This document shows positions 9,026 through 16,869 of a DNA stretch of 64,000 nucleotides, in pieces (within the stretch, counting starts at the first letter, position 1; every line of letters begins with the position of its first letter). Source of the DNA: Micromonospora lupini (GTDB lineage Bacteria > Actinomycetota > Actinomycetes > Mycobacteriales > Micromonosporaceae); assembly GCF_026342015.1 (NCBI RefSeq), contig NZ_JAPENL010000002.1, positions 2,733,001-2,797,000 on the forward strand, in the 5' to 3' direction. The translations under genes were made by a program, and so were the position numbers. The notes beneath the pieces were generated by a model. The model was given only the letters and a program-made list of their open reading frames with translations. It did not search any database and had not been told where the DNA came from.

Positions 9026-9805
9026 ATGAACATCGTCGTACTCGTCAAGCAGGTGCCTGATTCGGGCGCGGACCGCAACCTGCGCAATGACGACAACACC
9101 GTCGACCGCGGTTCGGCGAACAACGTGATCAACGAGATGGACGAGTACGCCATCGAGGAGGCGCTGAAGATCAAGGAAGCGCACGGTGGCGAGGTCACCA
9201 TCCTGACCATGGGTCCGGACCGGGCGACCGAGTCGATCCGCAAGGCGCTCTCCATGGGCCCCGACAAGGCCGTGCACGTGCTGGACGACGCCCTGCACGG
9301 TTCCTGCGCCGTGGCCACCTCGAAGGTGCTCGCCGCCGCCCTCGGTCAGTTGAACGCCGACCTGGTGATCTGTGGCGCCGAGTCCACCGACGGCCGGGTC
9401 CAGGTCCTGCCGCACATGATCGCCGAGCGCCTCGGCGTCGCGGCGCTCACCGGCGCCCGCAAGCTCACCGTCGACGGCGCCACGCTCACCGTCGAGCGGC
9501 AGACCGAGGAGGGCTACGAGGTCGTCACCGCCTCCACCCCGGCCGTGGTCTCCGTGTGGGACACCATCAACGAGCCGCGCTACCCCTCGTTCAAGGGCAT
9601 CATGGCCGCCAAGAAGAAGCCGGTGCAGACGTTCTCCCTGGCTGACCTCGGCGTCGCGCCGACCGAGGTGGGCTTCGACGGTGCGACAAGCGCCGTCGTC
9701 GAGCACACCAAGCGCCCGCCGCGTTCCGGCGGCGCCAAGATCACCGATGAGGGCGAGGGCGGCGTCAAGCTGGTCGAGTTCCTCGCCACCGAAAAGTTCG
9801 TGTGA
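9026..9805 (+). CDS. etfB: Electron transfer flavoprotein beta subunit
   Basis: 259 residues. The start MNIVVLVKQVPDSG and the AMP-binding stretch DLVICGAESTDGRVQVLPHMIAERLG are diagnostic of EtfB/FixA. With EtfA it forms a soluble FAD/AMP heterodimer that takes electrons from acyl-CoA and related dehydrogenases and passes them to ETF-quinone oxidoreductase. An AGGAGGG tract at 9006-9012 precedes the ATG at the long side of normal spacing. A TAACAT box at 8900-8905 is a possible -10. The etfA ATG begins 14 nt after the stop. Confidence 0.96.
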   Translation: MNIVVLVKQVPDSGADRNLRNDDNTVDRGSANNVINEMDEYAIEEALKIKEAHGGEVTILTMGPDRATESIRKALSMGPDKAVHVLDDALHGSCAVATSKVLAAALGQLNADLVICGAESTDGRVQVLPHMIAERLGVAALTGARKLTVDGATLTVERQTEEGYEVVTASTPAVVSVWDTINEPRYPSFKGIMAAKKKPVQTFSLADLGVAPTEVGFDGATSAVVEHTKRPPRSGGAKITDEGEGGVKLVEFLATEKFV

Positions 9806-9819
9806 GAGCGGGTCTGGAC

Positions 9820-10779
9820 ATGTCTGAGGTTCTCGTCGTCGTCGAAGCCACCAAGGAATTCGGCGTCAAGAAGGTCACCCTGGAGATGCTCACCCTCGCC
9901 CGCGAGCTGGGCACCCCGAGCGCCGTGGTGCTCGGTGGCGCCGGCGCCGCCCAGGCGCTGAGCGCCAAGCTGGGCGAGTACGGCGCGGAGAAGATCTACG
10001 CCGCCGAGGGTGACGAGATCGACGGCTACCTGGTGGCTCCCAAGGCCACCGTGCTGGCCGAGCTGGTCAAGCGGGTGCAGCCGTCCGCCGTGCTGCTGGC
10101 GTCGGCCCAGGAGGGCAAGGAGATCGCCGCCCGGCTCGCCGTCAAGCTCGACAACGGCATCCTGACCGATGTGGTCGGCCTGGACGCCGACGGCACCGCC
10201 ACCCAGGTCGCCTTCGCCGGCTCGACGATCGTCAAGTCCAAGGTCACCAAGGGCCTGCCGCTGGTCACCGTCCGGCCCAACTCGGTCACCCCGGCCCCGG
10301 CCGCCGCGAGCCCGGCGATCGAGCAGCTCACCGTGTCGGTCACCGACACCGACAAGCTGGCCACCGTCGTCGAGCGGGTCGCCGAGCAGAAGGGCTCCCG
10401 CCCCGAGCTGACCGAGGCCGGCGTGGTCGTCTCCGGTGGTCGAGGTGTCGGCAACGCCGACAACTTCAAGCTGGTCGAGGAGCTGGCAGACCTGCTCGGC
10501 GGCGCCGTCGGCGCGTCCCGCGCGGCTGTCGACTCAGGCTTCTACCCGCACCAGTTCCAGGTGGGCCAGACCGGCAAGACGGTCTCCCCGCAGCTCTACG
10601 TCGCGCTCGGCATCTCCGGCGCCATTCAGCACCGGGCCGGCATGCAGACCTCGAAGACGATCGTCGCCGTCAACAAGGACGGCGAGGCCCCGATCTTCGA
10701 GCTTGCCGACTTCGGCGTGGTGGGCGACCTGTTCAAGATCGTCCCGCAGGCCGCCGAGGAGATCCGCAAGCGCAAGTGA
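9820..10779 (+). CDS. etfA: Electron transfer flavoprotein alpha subunit
   Basis: 319 residues from ATG 9820 (MSEVLVVVEATKE); an in-frame GTG at 9802 overlapping the etfB stop would add six unlikely residues. The C-terminal FAD domain is complete, with SGGRGVGNADNF, then AVDSGFYPHQFQVGQTGKTV, then GISGAIQHRAGM. Partner of etfB. A strong hairpin with T tract follows 13 nt after the stop, closing a two-gene operon. Confidence 0.96.
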   Translation: MSEVLVVVEATKEFGVKKVTLEMLTLARELGTPSAVVLGGAGAAQALSAKLGEYGAEKIYAAEGDEIDGYLVAPKATVLAELVKRVQPSAVLLASAQEGKEIAARLAVKLDNGILTDVVGLDADGTATQVAFAGSTIVKSKVTKGLPLVTVRPNSVTPAPAAASPAIEQLTVSVTDTDKLATVVERVAEQKGSRPELTEAGVVVSGGRGVGNADNFKLVEELADLLGGAVGASRAAVDSGFYPHQFQVGQTGKTVSPQLYVALGISGAIQHRAGMQTSKTIVAVNKDGEAPIFELADFGVVGDLFKIVPQAAEEIRKRK

Positions 10780-10792
10780 CCGCGTGACAGAG

Positions 10793-10826
10793 AAAGTGGC
10801 CGCCCGTCGCCGGGCGGCCACTTTTT
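10793..10826 (+). terminator. Rho-independent terminator of etfBA
   Basis: A 14-bp perfect stem, AAAGTGGCCGCCCG with CGGGCGGCCACTTT, loop TCGC, running into TTTTT on the plus strand; the leading A's would give some function on the minus strand too. Confidence 0.9.
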
Positions 10827-10834
10827 CGTGGGGA

Positions 10835-10877
10835 GCTGATCGGCGGGCCGGGGAGCTGAGCCGGCCCGCCGATCAGC
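10835..10877 (-). terminator. Hairpin overlapping the stop of the anti-sigma gene
   Basis: A 17-bp perfect inverted repeat (GCTGATCGGCGGGCCGG at 10835-10851, complement at 10861-10877) with a 9-nt loop. It covers the minus-strand stop codon at 10873-10875 and probably ends the convergent sigma/anti-sigma transcript. No T tract. Confidence 0.5.
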
Positions 10878-11829
10878 CCGTCAGGGTGCCCCTCAACAGG
10901 CTGTCGCCGGAGTGGCGGGTGTTGTTGTCGTACTGCTCGGCGGAGACGTCGACCACCGAGTAGCTCTTGAGGTCGACGTTCGGGGGCAGGGGCAACACAG
11001 CGTCCGAGTCGCCACCGAGGGTGCCGATCGAGAACATCTCCATGTTCGTCGGGTTGATGAGCCAGACCTCGTAGTACCCCGGCACGCGCGGGAGATTCGC
11101 CACATGCAGATGCAGTTGGCCGCTCTGCAGAACCCGCGCGTCACCCTGGGCGGACTTCGGCGTCGAGCCGAACGCCGCCAGCGGCGCGCTGGCCAGCACC
11201 GCGGGCGTCGGAGCGGGCGCCGGCTCGTCCGGACGCAGCACCGAGACCGTGCCCACCACGCCGATCGCCGCCGCCGCGACGGCGGTCACCGCGGTGGCCG
11301 CCCAGCGCGACCAGCCGGTACGCCGACGGGCCGGTGACCTGCGGCCCGCCCCGGGGCCCGCCACACCGGGCCCCGAAGGCCCGGCCGGCGAGCCGCCCGG
11401 CCGCTGCCCGGTCGTCGCCGGCCCGACCGTCGTCGGCCCGACCGTCGTCGCCGGCCCGGTCGTCGCCGGCCCGGTCGTCGCCGGCCCGGTCGTCGCCGGC
11501 CCGGTCGTCGCCGGCCCGGTCGTCGCCGGCCCGGTCGTCGCCGGCCCGGTCGTCGTCTGGGCGGCGGCCTGCTGGCGGCGGGCCTCGGTCAGCGACGGTA
11601 CGGCCTCGGCCGCCCCGATCTCGGCGGCGATGCCCTGCCAGATGTGGTCCGGCGGGTCGGGCAGGTCTCCCAGGCCCTGCGTCTCCACGCCGAGCCCGGC
11701 CACCTGCCGCAGGGCCGTCAGCTCCGTGCGGCAGTGCGCGCAGGTGTCGAGGTGGGTGCTCTCCCCGTCGTCCGCATCGCTCTCACCGAGCGCCAGAAAA
11801 ACCAGCCGCTCGTGCTCCAGGTGCTGCAC
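10873..11829 (-). CDS. RskA-like anti-sigma factor with zinc-binding N-terminus
   Basis: 318 residues, GTG start inside the end of the sigma gene (47-nt overlap). The N-terminal anti-sigma domain has HLDTCAHC (the HxxxCxxC zinc motif) near residue 27. A Thr/Gly/Pro/Ala repeat follows at about residues 93-135, then one membrane helix (ATAVTAVAAAAIGVVGTV). The extracytoplasmic domain (about 215-318) has the anti-sigma-K look: LHLHVANLPRVPGYYEVWLI and GGDSDAVLPLPPN. By analogy with RskA it would hold the cognate sigma at the membrane until regulated proteolysis. The repeat sits on the cytoplasmic side, between the sigma-binding domain and the helix. Confidence 0.88.
   Translation of the reverse strand: MQHLEHERLVFLALGESDADDGESTHLDTCAHCRTELTALRQVAGLGVETQGLGDLPDPPDHIWQGIAAEIGAAEAVPSLTEARRQQAAAQTTTGPATTGPATTGPATTGPATTGPATTGPATTGPATTVGPTTVGPATTGQRPGGSPAGPSGPGVAGPGAGRRSPARRRTGWSRWAATAVTAVAAAAIGVVGTVSVLRPDEPAPAPTPAVLASAPLAAFGSTPKSAQGDARVLQSGQLHLHVANLPRVPGYYEVWLINPTNMEMFSIGTLGGDSDAVLPLPPNVDLKSYSVVDVSAEQYDNNTRHSGDSLLRGTLTG
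11446..11550. repeat. Seven perfect 15-bp tandem repeats inside the anti-sigma gene
   Basis: CGTCGCCGGCCCGGT occurs seven times without mismatch, preceded by about two degenerate copies from about 11411. On the minus strand it encodes TTGPA x7 plus two TTVGP-like units. A multiple of three keeps the frame, so copy-number change would lengthen the linker without breaking the gene. Confidence 0.95.
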
Positions 11830-12385
11830 CGTCCACCTCCCATCTGCGTTTCAAGCTCGCCATGCCGCGTCGGATGTGACTCTTCACGGTGCCCAGCGGC
11901 ACCCCTGTCACCGCGGCTATCTGCTGGTGTGTCAGGTCGTCGTAGAAGGCCAGCTCCAGCATGCGTCGCTGGTCGTCGGGCAGGCGTGCCAGCTCGTCCG
12001 CGATCACCAGCCGGTCCACCACCCGGTCCGGGTCCGGCGCGGTCTGCACCTGCTCGGGCAACTGTCGGACCGTCTCCACCACGCGGGTCTCCCGCGCCGT
12101 GGCCCGCATCCGGTCGATCACCTTGCGTCGGCCGATGCCGAGCAGCCAGCCGATCAACGAGCCCTTGGCCGGATCGAAGGTGTCCCGTCCCAGCCAGGCG
12201 GCCACGAACGTCGCCTGGGTCACGTCCTCGGCGTCGGCGCGGTTGGCCAGCATTGACGTGGCCAGGTGGAGCACAGCGCGGCCGTAGCGGTCGTACGCCT
12301 CGCGCAGCGCCACCTCGTCGCCGGACCGGAACTGGGACGCCAGGTCGTCCACCGGTGGGTCCGGTTGCTGCGGTAACGCCGTCAT
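11783..12385 (-). CDS. ECF-type sigma factor, SigK-like
   Basis: 200 residues from ATG 12385 (MTALPQQPDPP). Region 2 reads YDRYGRAVLHLATSMLANRADAEDVTQATFVAAW and region 4 reads LPDDQRRMLELAFYDDLTHQQIAAVTGVPLGTVKSHIRRG, with a variable linker and no extra domains. It directs RNA polymerase to a small regulon, which may include the divergent DUF4397-sortase pair. Its stop lies inside the anti-sigma gene, so the pair is coupled. An in-frame GTG at 12430 is also open, but a TACAGT box (12417-12422) lies within that extension. SigK is the closest named family I can suggest from the RskA-like partner. Confidence 0.88.
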   Translation of the reverse strand: MTALPQQPDPPVDDLASQFRSGDEVALREAYDRYGRAVLHLATSMLANRADAEDVTQATFVAAWLGRDTFDPAKGSLIGWLLGIGRRKVIDRMRATARETRVVETVRQLPEQVQTAPDPDRVVDRLVIADELARLPDDQRRMLELAFYDDLTHQQIAAVTGVPLGTVKSHIRRGMASLKRRWEVDGAAPGARAAGFSGAR

Positions 12386-12411
12386 CGGGCGGCCAGCCTT
12401 CGATGGGGCAT
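12382..12411 (-). CDS. Possible 9-residue leader ORF coupled to the sigma gene
   Basis: ATG at 12411 opens MPHRRLAAR and stops at 12382, overlapping the sigma ATG as ATGA. TACAGT on the minus strand (12417-12422) ends 5 nt before this ATG, so a leaderless message could begin here and feed ribosomes to the sigma start, which has no clear Shine-Dalgarno sequence. This is inference from layout. Confidence 0.3.
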   Translation of the reverse strand: MPHRRLAAR

Positions 12412-12614
12412 GCCCGACTGTAGCTGCCACAGCCTCCGCCCCACTCTCCCGGTCGATGTCATCTCACCAGCTCTTCGTCTGTCGGGCCCGGTCCGGATGC
12501 GGTCGTGACCGGAAAAGAAATCGCGTCGAGGGCGCATCCACCCGTCGCGGAGCCGGCGTAACCCGTTCTGCAAGCCAGGCCTGACGAATCAGCACCAATC
12601 ACCAGGAGGCAGAC

Positions 12615-13445
12615 ATGCAGCTCTCGTACTTCCGTCGGGTCGCCGCGGGCGGCGCCGTCGCCGCGTTGGCCTTCGCCGGCGTCGCCGCGTTCACCGCCAC
12701 CCCCGCGTACGCCGCCACCTCGAAGGTCTCGGTCGTGCACGGCATCCCGGACACCCCTGTCGACGTCTACGTCAACGGCAAGAAGACGCTCGACAACTTC
12801 AAGCCCGGTGACGTGGCCGGCCCGCTGAACCTGGCCGAGGGCGAGTACGACATCGCCCTCACCAAGCCGGGCGAGCCGGTCGGCAGCGCGATCCTCAAGG
12901 TCGACAACGCCAAGGTGCCGGGCGGGGCGAACATCAGCATCGCTGCGCACCTCGACGCCGCCGGCAAGCCGAAGATCACGCCGTTCGTGAACGACGTCTC
13001 GAAGGTCGACGCCGGCAAGGCCCGGCTGATCGTGCGGCACACCGCTGCCGCCCCGGCGGTCGACGTGCGTGCCGGTGGCACCCCTGTCTTCAAGGGCCTG
13101 ACGAACCCCAAGGAGGCCAAGGGCGACGTCGACGCCGGCACGGTGAAGGCGGACGTGGTGCTTGCCGGCACCGACACCGTGGCCATCGGCCCGGCCGACC
13201 TCAACCTCAAGGAGGGCACCGCGACGATCGTCTACGCGATCGGCTCCGCCGAGGGCAAGTCCCTCGACGTGGTGGCCCAGACGATCACCGGTCTGCACTC
13301 CGCCCCGGGCGGCGTGCCGAGCGGTGACGGTGGCCAGGCAGGCACCGGCGTGCAGACCTGGTGGTACGCGCTGACCGGTGCCGGCGTACTCCTGCTGCTC
13401 GGTGGTGGGGTGCGGATGGCGACCGCGCGGACCGGTCGCAAGTGA
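12615..13445 (+). CDS. Secreted DUF4397 protein with C-terminal membrane anchor
   Basis: 276 residues. A signal peptide ends near ATPAYAA (residues 1-35). Two DUF4397 beta-sandwich repeats follow: VSVVHGIPDTPVDVYVNGKK and, near residue 137, ARLIVRHTAAAPAVDVRAGG. The C-terminus has QAGTG (residues 241-245), a hydrophobic helix (ALTGAGVLLLLGGGVRMA) and the basic end TARTGRK, the general layout of a sortase substrate. AGGAGG lies 7 nt before the ATG. The stop overlaps the sortase GTG by 4 nt. Probably a cell-wall or membrane-surface protein; ligand unknown. The divergent sigma/anti-sigma genes may control it. Confidence 0.85.
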   Translation: MQLSYFRRVAAGGAVAALAFAGVAAFTATPAYAATSKVSVVHGIPDTPVDVYVNGKKTLDNFKPGDVAGPLNLAEGEYDIALTKPGEPVGSAILKVDNAKVPGGANISIAAHLDAAGKPKITPFVNDVSKVDAGKARLIVRHTAAAPAVDVRAGGTPVFKGLTNPKEAKGDVDAGTVKADVVLAGTDTVAIGPADLNLKEGTATIVYAIGSAEGKSLDVVAQTITGLHSAPGGVPSGDGGQAGTGVQTWWYALTGAGVLLLLGGGVRMATARTGRK

Positions 13446-14101
13446 CGGTGCGCAACCGCGGCGCGCTGGCGGCCCTGGCCGCCGGCGTTGCCGCGCTCAC
13501 CGTCGCCACCCTGGTGGCGTGCAACTCCCAGCCGGCGGAGAACGTCGGCGTCGAGGAGGCGAGCACGCTGGCCGCCAGCGCGACCCCCTCGGCCGTCGGG
13601 GGTGACCCCTCGGTGCCGGTGACCGCCGGTGAGCTGCCCGCCGGCGTCCGGATCGTCCCTCCGGTCCGGCTGGTGATCCCCGAGATCGACGTCACCGCCA
13701 CGGTGAACGCGGTAGGCATCAACGAGCGGACCAACGAGTTCGAGGTGCCGCCGAGCGTCGACGAGATCGGCTGGTACCGCTACGGCCCCGGCCTGGAGAC
13801 GGGCGCCGGATCGGTGGTCATCGCCGGTCACGTGGACAGCGCCAAGCAGGGCAGGGGTGCGTTCTTCCGGCTTCGCGAGCTGGACCAGGGCGACACCCTG
13901 ACCGCGACCGGCAGCGACGGCAAGGCACGGAAGTACCGGGTGGTCGCCCGGGAGGAGTACGCCAAGACCAAGATCCCGCTGGAGCGGTACTTCGCCCGCG
14001 ACGGCAAGCCGCGACTGACTCTGATCACCTGCGGCGGGCCGTTCGACGCCAAGGCCCGCAAGTACCGCGACAACATCGTCGTCACGGCGGTGCCCGCCTG
14101 A
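13442..14101 (+). CDS. Class F-type sortase
   Basis: 219 residues from GTG 13442, which overlaps the DUF4397 stop (GTGA). The N-terminal hydrophobic segment ends in LVACN, so it could be a lipoprotein or a signal anchor. The sortase domain shows the catalytic His in VVIAGHVDS, the Cys in LTLITCGG and a candidate Arg in KYRDNIVVTA. Sortases cut a sorting motif on an exported protein and join it to a cell-surface nucleophile. The adjacent coupled DUF4397 gene is the likely substrate. Confidence 0.88.
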   Translation: MTVRNRGALAALAAGVAALTVATLVACNSQPAENVGVEEASTLAASATPSAVGGDPSVPVTAGELPAGVRIVPPVRLVIPEIDVTATVNAVGINERTNEFEVPPSVDEIGWYRYGPGLETGAGSVVIAGHVDSAKQGRGAFFRLRELDQGDTLTATGSDGKARKYRVVAREEYAKTKIPLERYFARDGKPRLTLITCGGPFDAKARKYRDNIVVTAVPA

Positions 14102-14214
14102 CCGGGCGCTCCGGGGTGGGCGGAGCCCTCTGCCCGCCCCGGCCCGCGTCCCGCAGACGTCGGGGTCCCCTCCGGCATTCGGCTCCCGACCCCTCGGCCG
14201 TACGCTGAACGGTG

Positions 14215-15390
14215 ATGGCTTACCTGGATCACGCGGCGACGACTCCGATGCTCGATGAGGCACTGGAGGCGTACGTCGCTACCGCCCGCGAGGTCGGCAA
14301 CGCGTCCTCCCTGCACGCGGCTGGTCGTCGTGCCCGTCGTCGGGTCGAGGAGTCGCGCGAGCGGGTGGCCGCGGTGCTGGGCGCCCGGCCGTCCGAGGTG
14401 ATTTTCACCGGTGGGGGCACGGAGAGCGACAACCTCGCGGTCAAGGGCATCTTCTGGGCCCGCCGGGGCGCCGGCCCCGACCGCCGACGGGTCATCTCCA
14501 GCGCCGTCGAGCACCACGCCGTGCTGGACTCGGTCGACTGGCTGGTCGAGCACGAGAGCGCCGAGGTCGGCTGGCTGCCGGTGGACTCCGCGGGCCGTCT
14601 CGACCCGGAGGACCTGCGTGCCGAGCTGACCGCGCACGCCGACCGGGTGGCAGTGGTCACCGCGATGTGGGCCAACAACGAGGTCGGCACCGTGCAGCCG
14701 GTGGCCGAGCTGGCCGCCGTCGCCGCCGAGCACGGCGTGCCCTTCCACACCGACGCCATCCAGGCCGTCGGGCAGGTGCCCGTCGACTTCGCCGCCAGCG
14801 GGGCCGCCGCGCTCACCGTCACCGGGCACAAGCTGGGCGGTCCTACCGGGGTGGGCGCGCTGCTGCTCGGCCGGGACGTCGCGGCCGTACCGCTGCTGCA
14901 CGGTGGCGGCCAGGAACGCGACGTCCGTTCCGGCACGCTGGACACCGCAGGCATCGTCGCCTTCGCGGTCGCCGTCGAGTCGGCGGTGAAGGGCCAGCAG
15001 GAGTACGCGGCCCGGGTGGCCGCGCTCCGCGACGACCTGATCGAGCGGGTCCGCCGGGCGGTGCCCGAGGTGATCTACAACGGTGATCCGACCGACCGGC
15101 TGCCCGGCAACGCGCACTTCTCCTTCCCGGGCTGCGAGGGCGACGCCCTGCTGCTCCTGCTGGACGCCCAGGGCATCGCCTGCTCGACGGGTTCGGCCTG
15201 CTCCGCGGGGGTGGCCCAGCCCTCGCACGTGCTGCTGGCGATGGGCGCCGACGACGACCGCGCCCGTTCCTCGCTGCGTTTCACCCTCGGCCACACCAGC
15301 AGCCAGGCCGACGTGGACGCCCTCGTCGCGGCCCTACCGGCAGCCGTGGAACGCGCCCGCCGCGCAGCGGCCCCCCGCACCCCCCGCTAA
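14215..15390 (+). CDS. Cysteine desulfurase (IscS/NifS family)
   Basis: 391 residues from ATG 14215 (AYLDHAATTPM); GTG 14212 would add one residue. PLP enzyme: the Schiff-base Lys is in VTGHKLGGPTGVGAL, His in AVEHHAVLDS, and the active Cys loop is STGSACSAGVAQPSHVLLAMG. It frees sulfur from cysteine as a persulfide. mnmA follows 280 nt downstream on the same strand, so its likely job here is sulfur supply for tRNA 2-thiouridine. TACGCT at 14201-14206 ends 8 nt before the ATG, as in leaderless actinobacterial genes. Confidence 0.94.
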   Translation: MAYLDHAATTPMLDEALEAYVATAREVGNASSLHAAGRRARRRVEESRERVAAVLGARPSEVIFTGGGTESDNLAVKGIFWARRGAGPDRRRVISSAVEHHAVLDSVDWLVEHESAEVGWLPVDSAGRLDPEDLRAELTAHADRVAVVTAMWANNEVGTVQPVAELAAVAAEHGVPFHTDAIQAVGQVPVDFAASGAAALTVTGHKLGGPTGVGALLLGRDVAAVPLLHGGGQERDVRSGTLDTAGIVAFAVAVESAVKGQQEYAARVAALRDDLIERVRRAVPEVIYNGDPTDRLPGNAHFSFPGCEGDALLLLLDAQGIACSTGSACSAGVAQPSHVLLAMGADDDRARSSLRFTLGHTSSQADVDALVAALPAAVERARRAAAPRTPR

Positions 15391-15486
15391 CCCCAACCCC
15401 AACCCCGGCCCCCGGCGTCCCCGCGCCCCCCGGCCCCCGCCCGGCCCCCGCCCGGCCGGCGCCCGCGCCCGCGCCCGCGCCCGCGC
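15391..15486. repeat. C-rich low-complexity tract (G-rich on the minus strand)
   Basis: CCCCAA twice, then CCCCGG and CCCCCGG variants, then five GCGCCC-type hexamers, before the palindrome at 15487. The minus strand carries many runs of three to five G, enough for G-quadruplex formation in principle. No coding support. Confidence 0.7.
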
Positions 15487-15543
15487 CGATCATGAAGTTA
15501 CTGCCCCGCAGATCGGCGTGTCGTGGCGATAACTTCATGATCG
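15487..15543. repeat. Intergenic inverted repeat, TGATC-type family
   Basis: Perfect 14-bp arms, CGATCATGAAGTTA (15487-15500) and its complement (15530-15543), around a 29-nt centre. It lies between cysteine desulfurase and mnmA. Similar outer ends occur at 19549, 20335 and 44328. Confidence 0.75.
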
Positions 15544-15669
15544 ACGCGGTGCGTCGGGCCTGCGCGCGTGGGTTGGTGCGGGGGCGCGGGCTTGGCTGGG
15601 ATGGGGATGGGGGTTCAGCGGCGTGGTGGATAGGGTTGGGGCCGGGCCTGTGGGCAGGGGGGTGTGCTG

Positions 15670-16743
15670 GTGAGGGTTCTGGCGGCGATGTCGGGCGGGG
15701 TGGACTCGGCCGTGGCGGCGGCGCGGGCGGTGGCGGCGGGGCACGACGTGACAGGCGTGCACCTGGCGCTGGCACGCAACCCGCAGACGTACCGGACCGG
15801 GGCGCGCGGCTGCTGCACCCTGGAGGACTCCCGGGACGCCCGCCGGGCCGCCGACGTGATCGGCATTCCGTTCTACGTGTGGGACATGGCCGACCGCTTC
15901 CACGAGGACGTGGTCGACGACTTCGTGGCCGAGTACGCCGCTGGTCGTACCCCTAACCCCTGCCTGCGCTGCAACGAGAAGATCAAGTTCGCGGCGGTGC
16001 TGGACCGGGCGGTGGCCCTGGGCTTCGACGCGGTGGTCACCGGCCACCACGCCCGCCTCGGCCCGGACGGGCTGCTGCGCCGCAGTGTCGACATGGCCAA
16101 GGACCAGTCGTACGTGCTGGCGGTCCTCACCCGCGAGCAGCTCGACCGGTCGATGTTCCCGCTCGGCGACTCGACGAAGGCGCACGTCCGCGCGGAGGCC
16201 GCCGAGCGCGGCCTGGCGGTGGCCGACAAGCCTGACTCGCACGACATCTGCTTCATCGCCGACGGGGACACCCGTGGCTTCCTCGCCGGCCGGCTCGGCG
16301 AGGCGCCCGGCGACGTCGTCGACGCGAGCACCGGCGCGGTGGTCGGCAGTCACACAGGCGCGTACGCGTACACGGTGGGTCAGCGTCGCGGTCTGCACCT
16401 GGACCGACCCGCGCCCGACGGTCGGCCACGCTACGTGCTCTCCATCACGCCGAAGACCAACACGGTGACTGTCGGCCCGGCCGAGGCGCTGGAGGTGTCG
16501 AGGGTGCGGGCCACCCGCCCGGTGTGGACCGGTAGCCCCCGACCGACCGCGCCTGTCGAGTGCGAGGTGCAGTTGCGCGCGCACGGTGACGTGGTACCAG
16601 CGACCGTCGACCTCGACGGCGACACGCTGCACGCCGAGCTGCGTCGGCCGGTCCGCGGTGTCGCCGCCGGTCAGGCCGTGGTCGCGTACCGTCCGGACCC
16701 GGCCGGCGACATCGTCCTCGGCTCCGCGACCATCACCGGCTGA
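15670..16743 (+). CDS. mnmA: tRNA-specific 2-thiouridylase MnmA
   Basis: 357 residues from GTG 15670 (VRVLAAMSGGVDS); GTG at 15664 or 15662 are alternatives. The ATP-pyrophosphatase P-loop is SGGVDSAV, the first catalytic Cys is in RTPNPCLRCNEKIKF and the second in DSHDICFIADGD, both present. It activates U34 of tRNA Lys/Glu/Gln with ATP and inserts sulfur passed on from a desulfurase, consistent with the gene just upstream. Length matches the family. A TAGGGT at 15628-15633 might be part of its promoter, but the start region is G-rich and ambiguous. Confidence 0.94.
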   Translation: MRVLAAMSGGVDSAVAAARAVAAGHDVTGVHLALARNPQTYRTGARGCCTLEDSRDARRAADVIGIPFYVWDMADRFHEDVVDDFVAEYAAGRTPNPCLRCNEKIKFAAVLDRAVALGFDAVVTGHHARLGPDGLLRRSVDMAKDQSYVLAVLTREQLDRSMFPLGDSTKAHVRAEAAERGLAVADKPDSHDICFIADGDTRGFLAGRLGEAPGDVVDASTGAVVGSHTGAYAYTVGQRRGLHLDRPAPDGRPRYVLSITPKTNTVTVGPAEALEVSRVRATRPVWTGSPRPTAPVECEVQLRAHGDVVPATVDLDGDTLHAELRRPVRGVAAGQAVVAYRPDPAGDIVLGSATITG

Positions 16744-16869
16744 CCGCGCGGTCGCCGAGCGGCCGGATCGCGGTCAGCGGGGGGCCGGGGCGCGGGCATC
16801 GCGGGACCGGCGCGCCGGCGGTGCGCGGTCGCCGAGCGGCCGGCGCTTCCAGCGGGATAGCCTTCCGCC

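Noticed and set aside
11411..11550. Tandem repeats considered as a CRISPR array
   Set aside because: Units of 15 bp are directly adjacent with no spacers and are in frame in a gene; no cas genes in the window. The same applies to 19361-19507 and 24262-24640.
13335..13349. Canonical LPxTG sorting signal in the DUF4397 protein
   Set aside because: No LPxTG or LAxTG occurs; only QAGTG is present, which is reported as a hypothesis instead.
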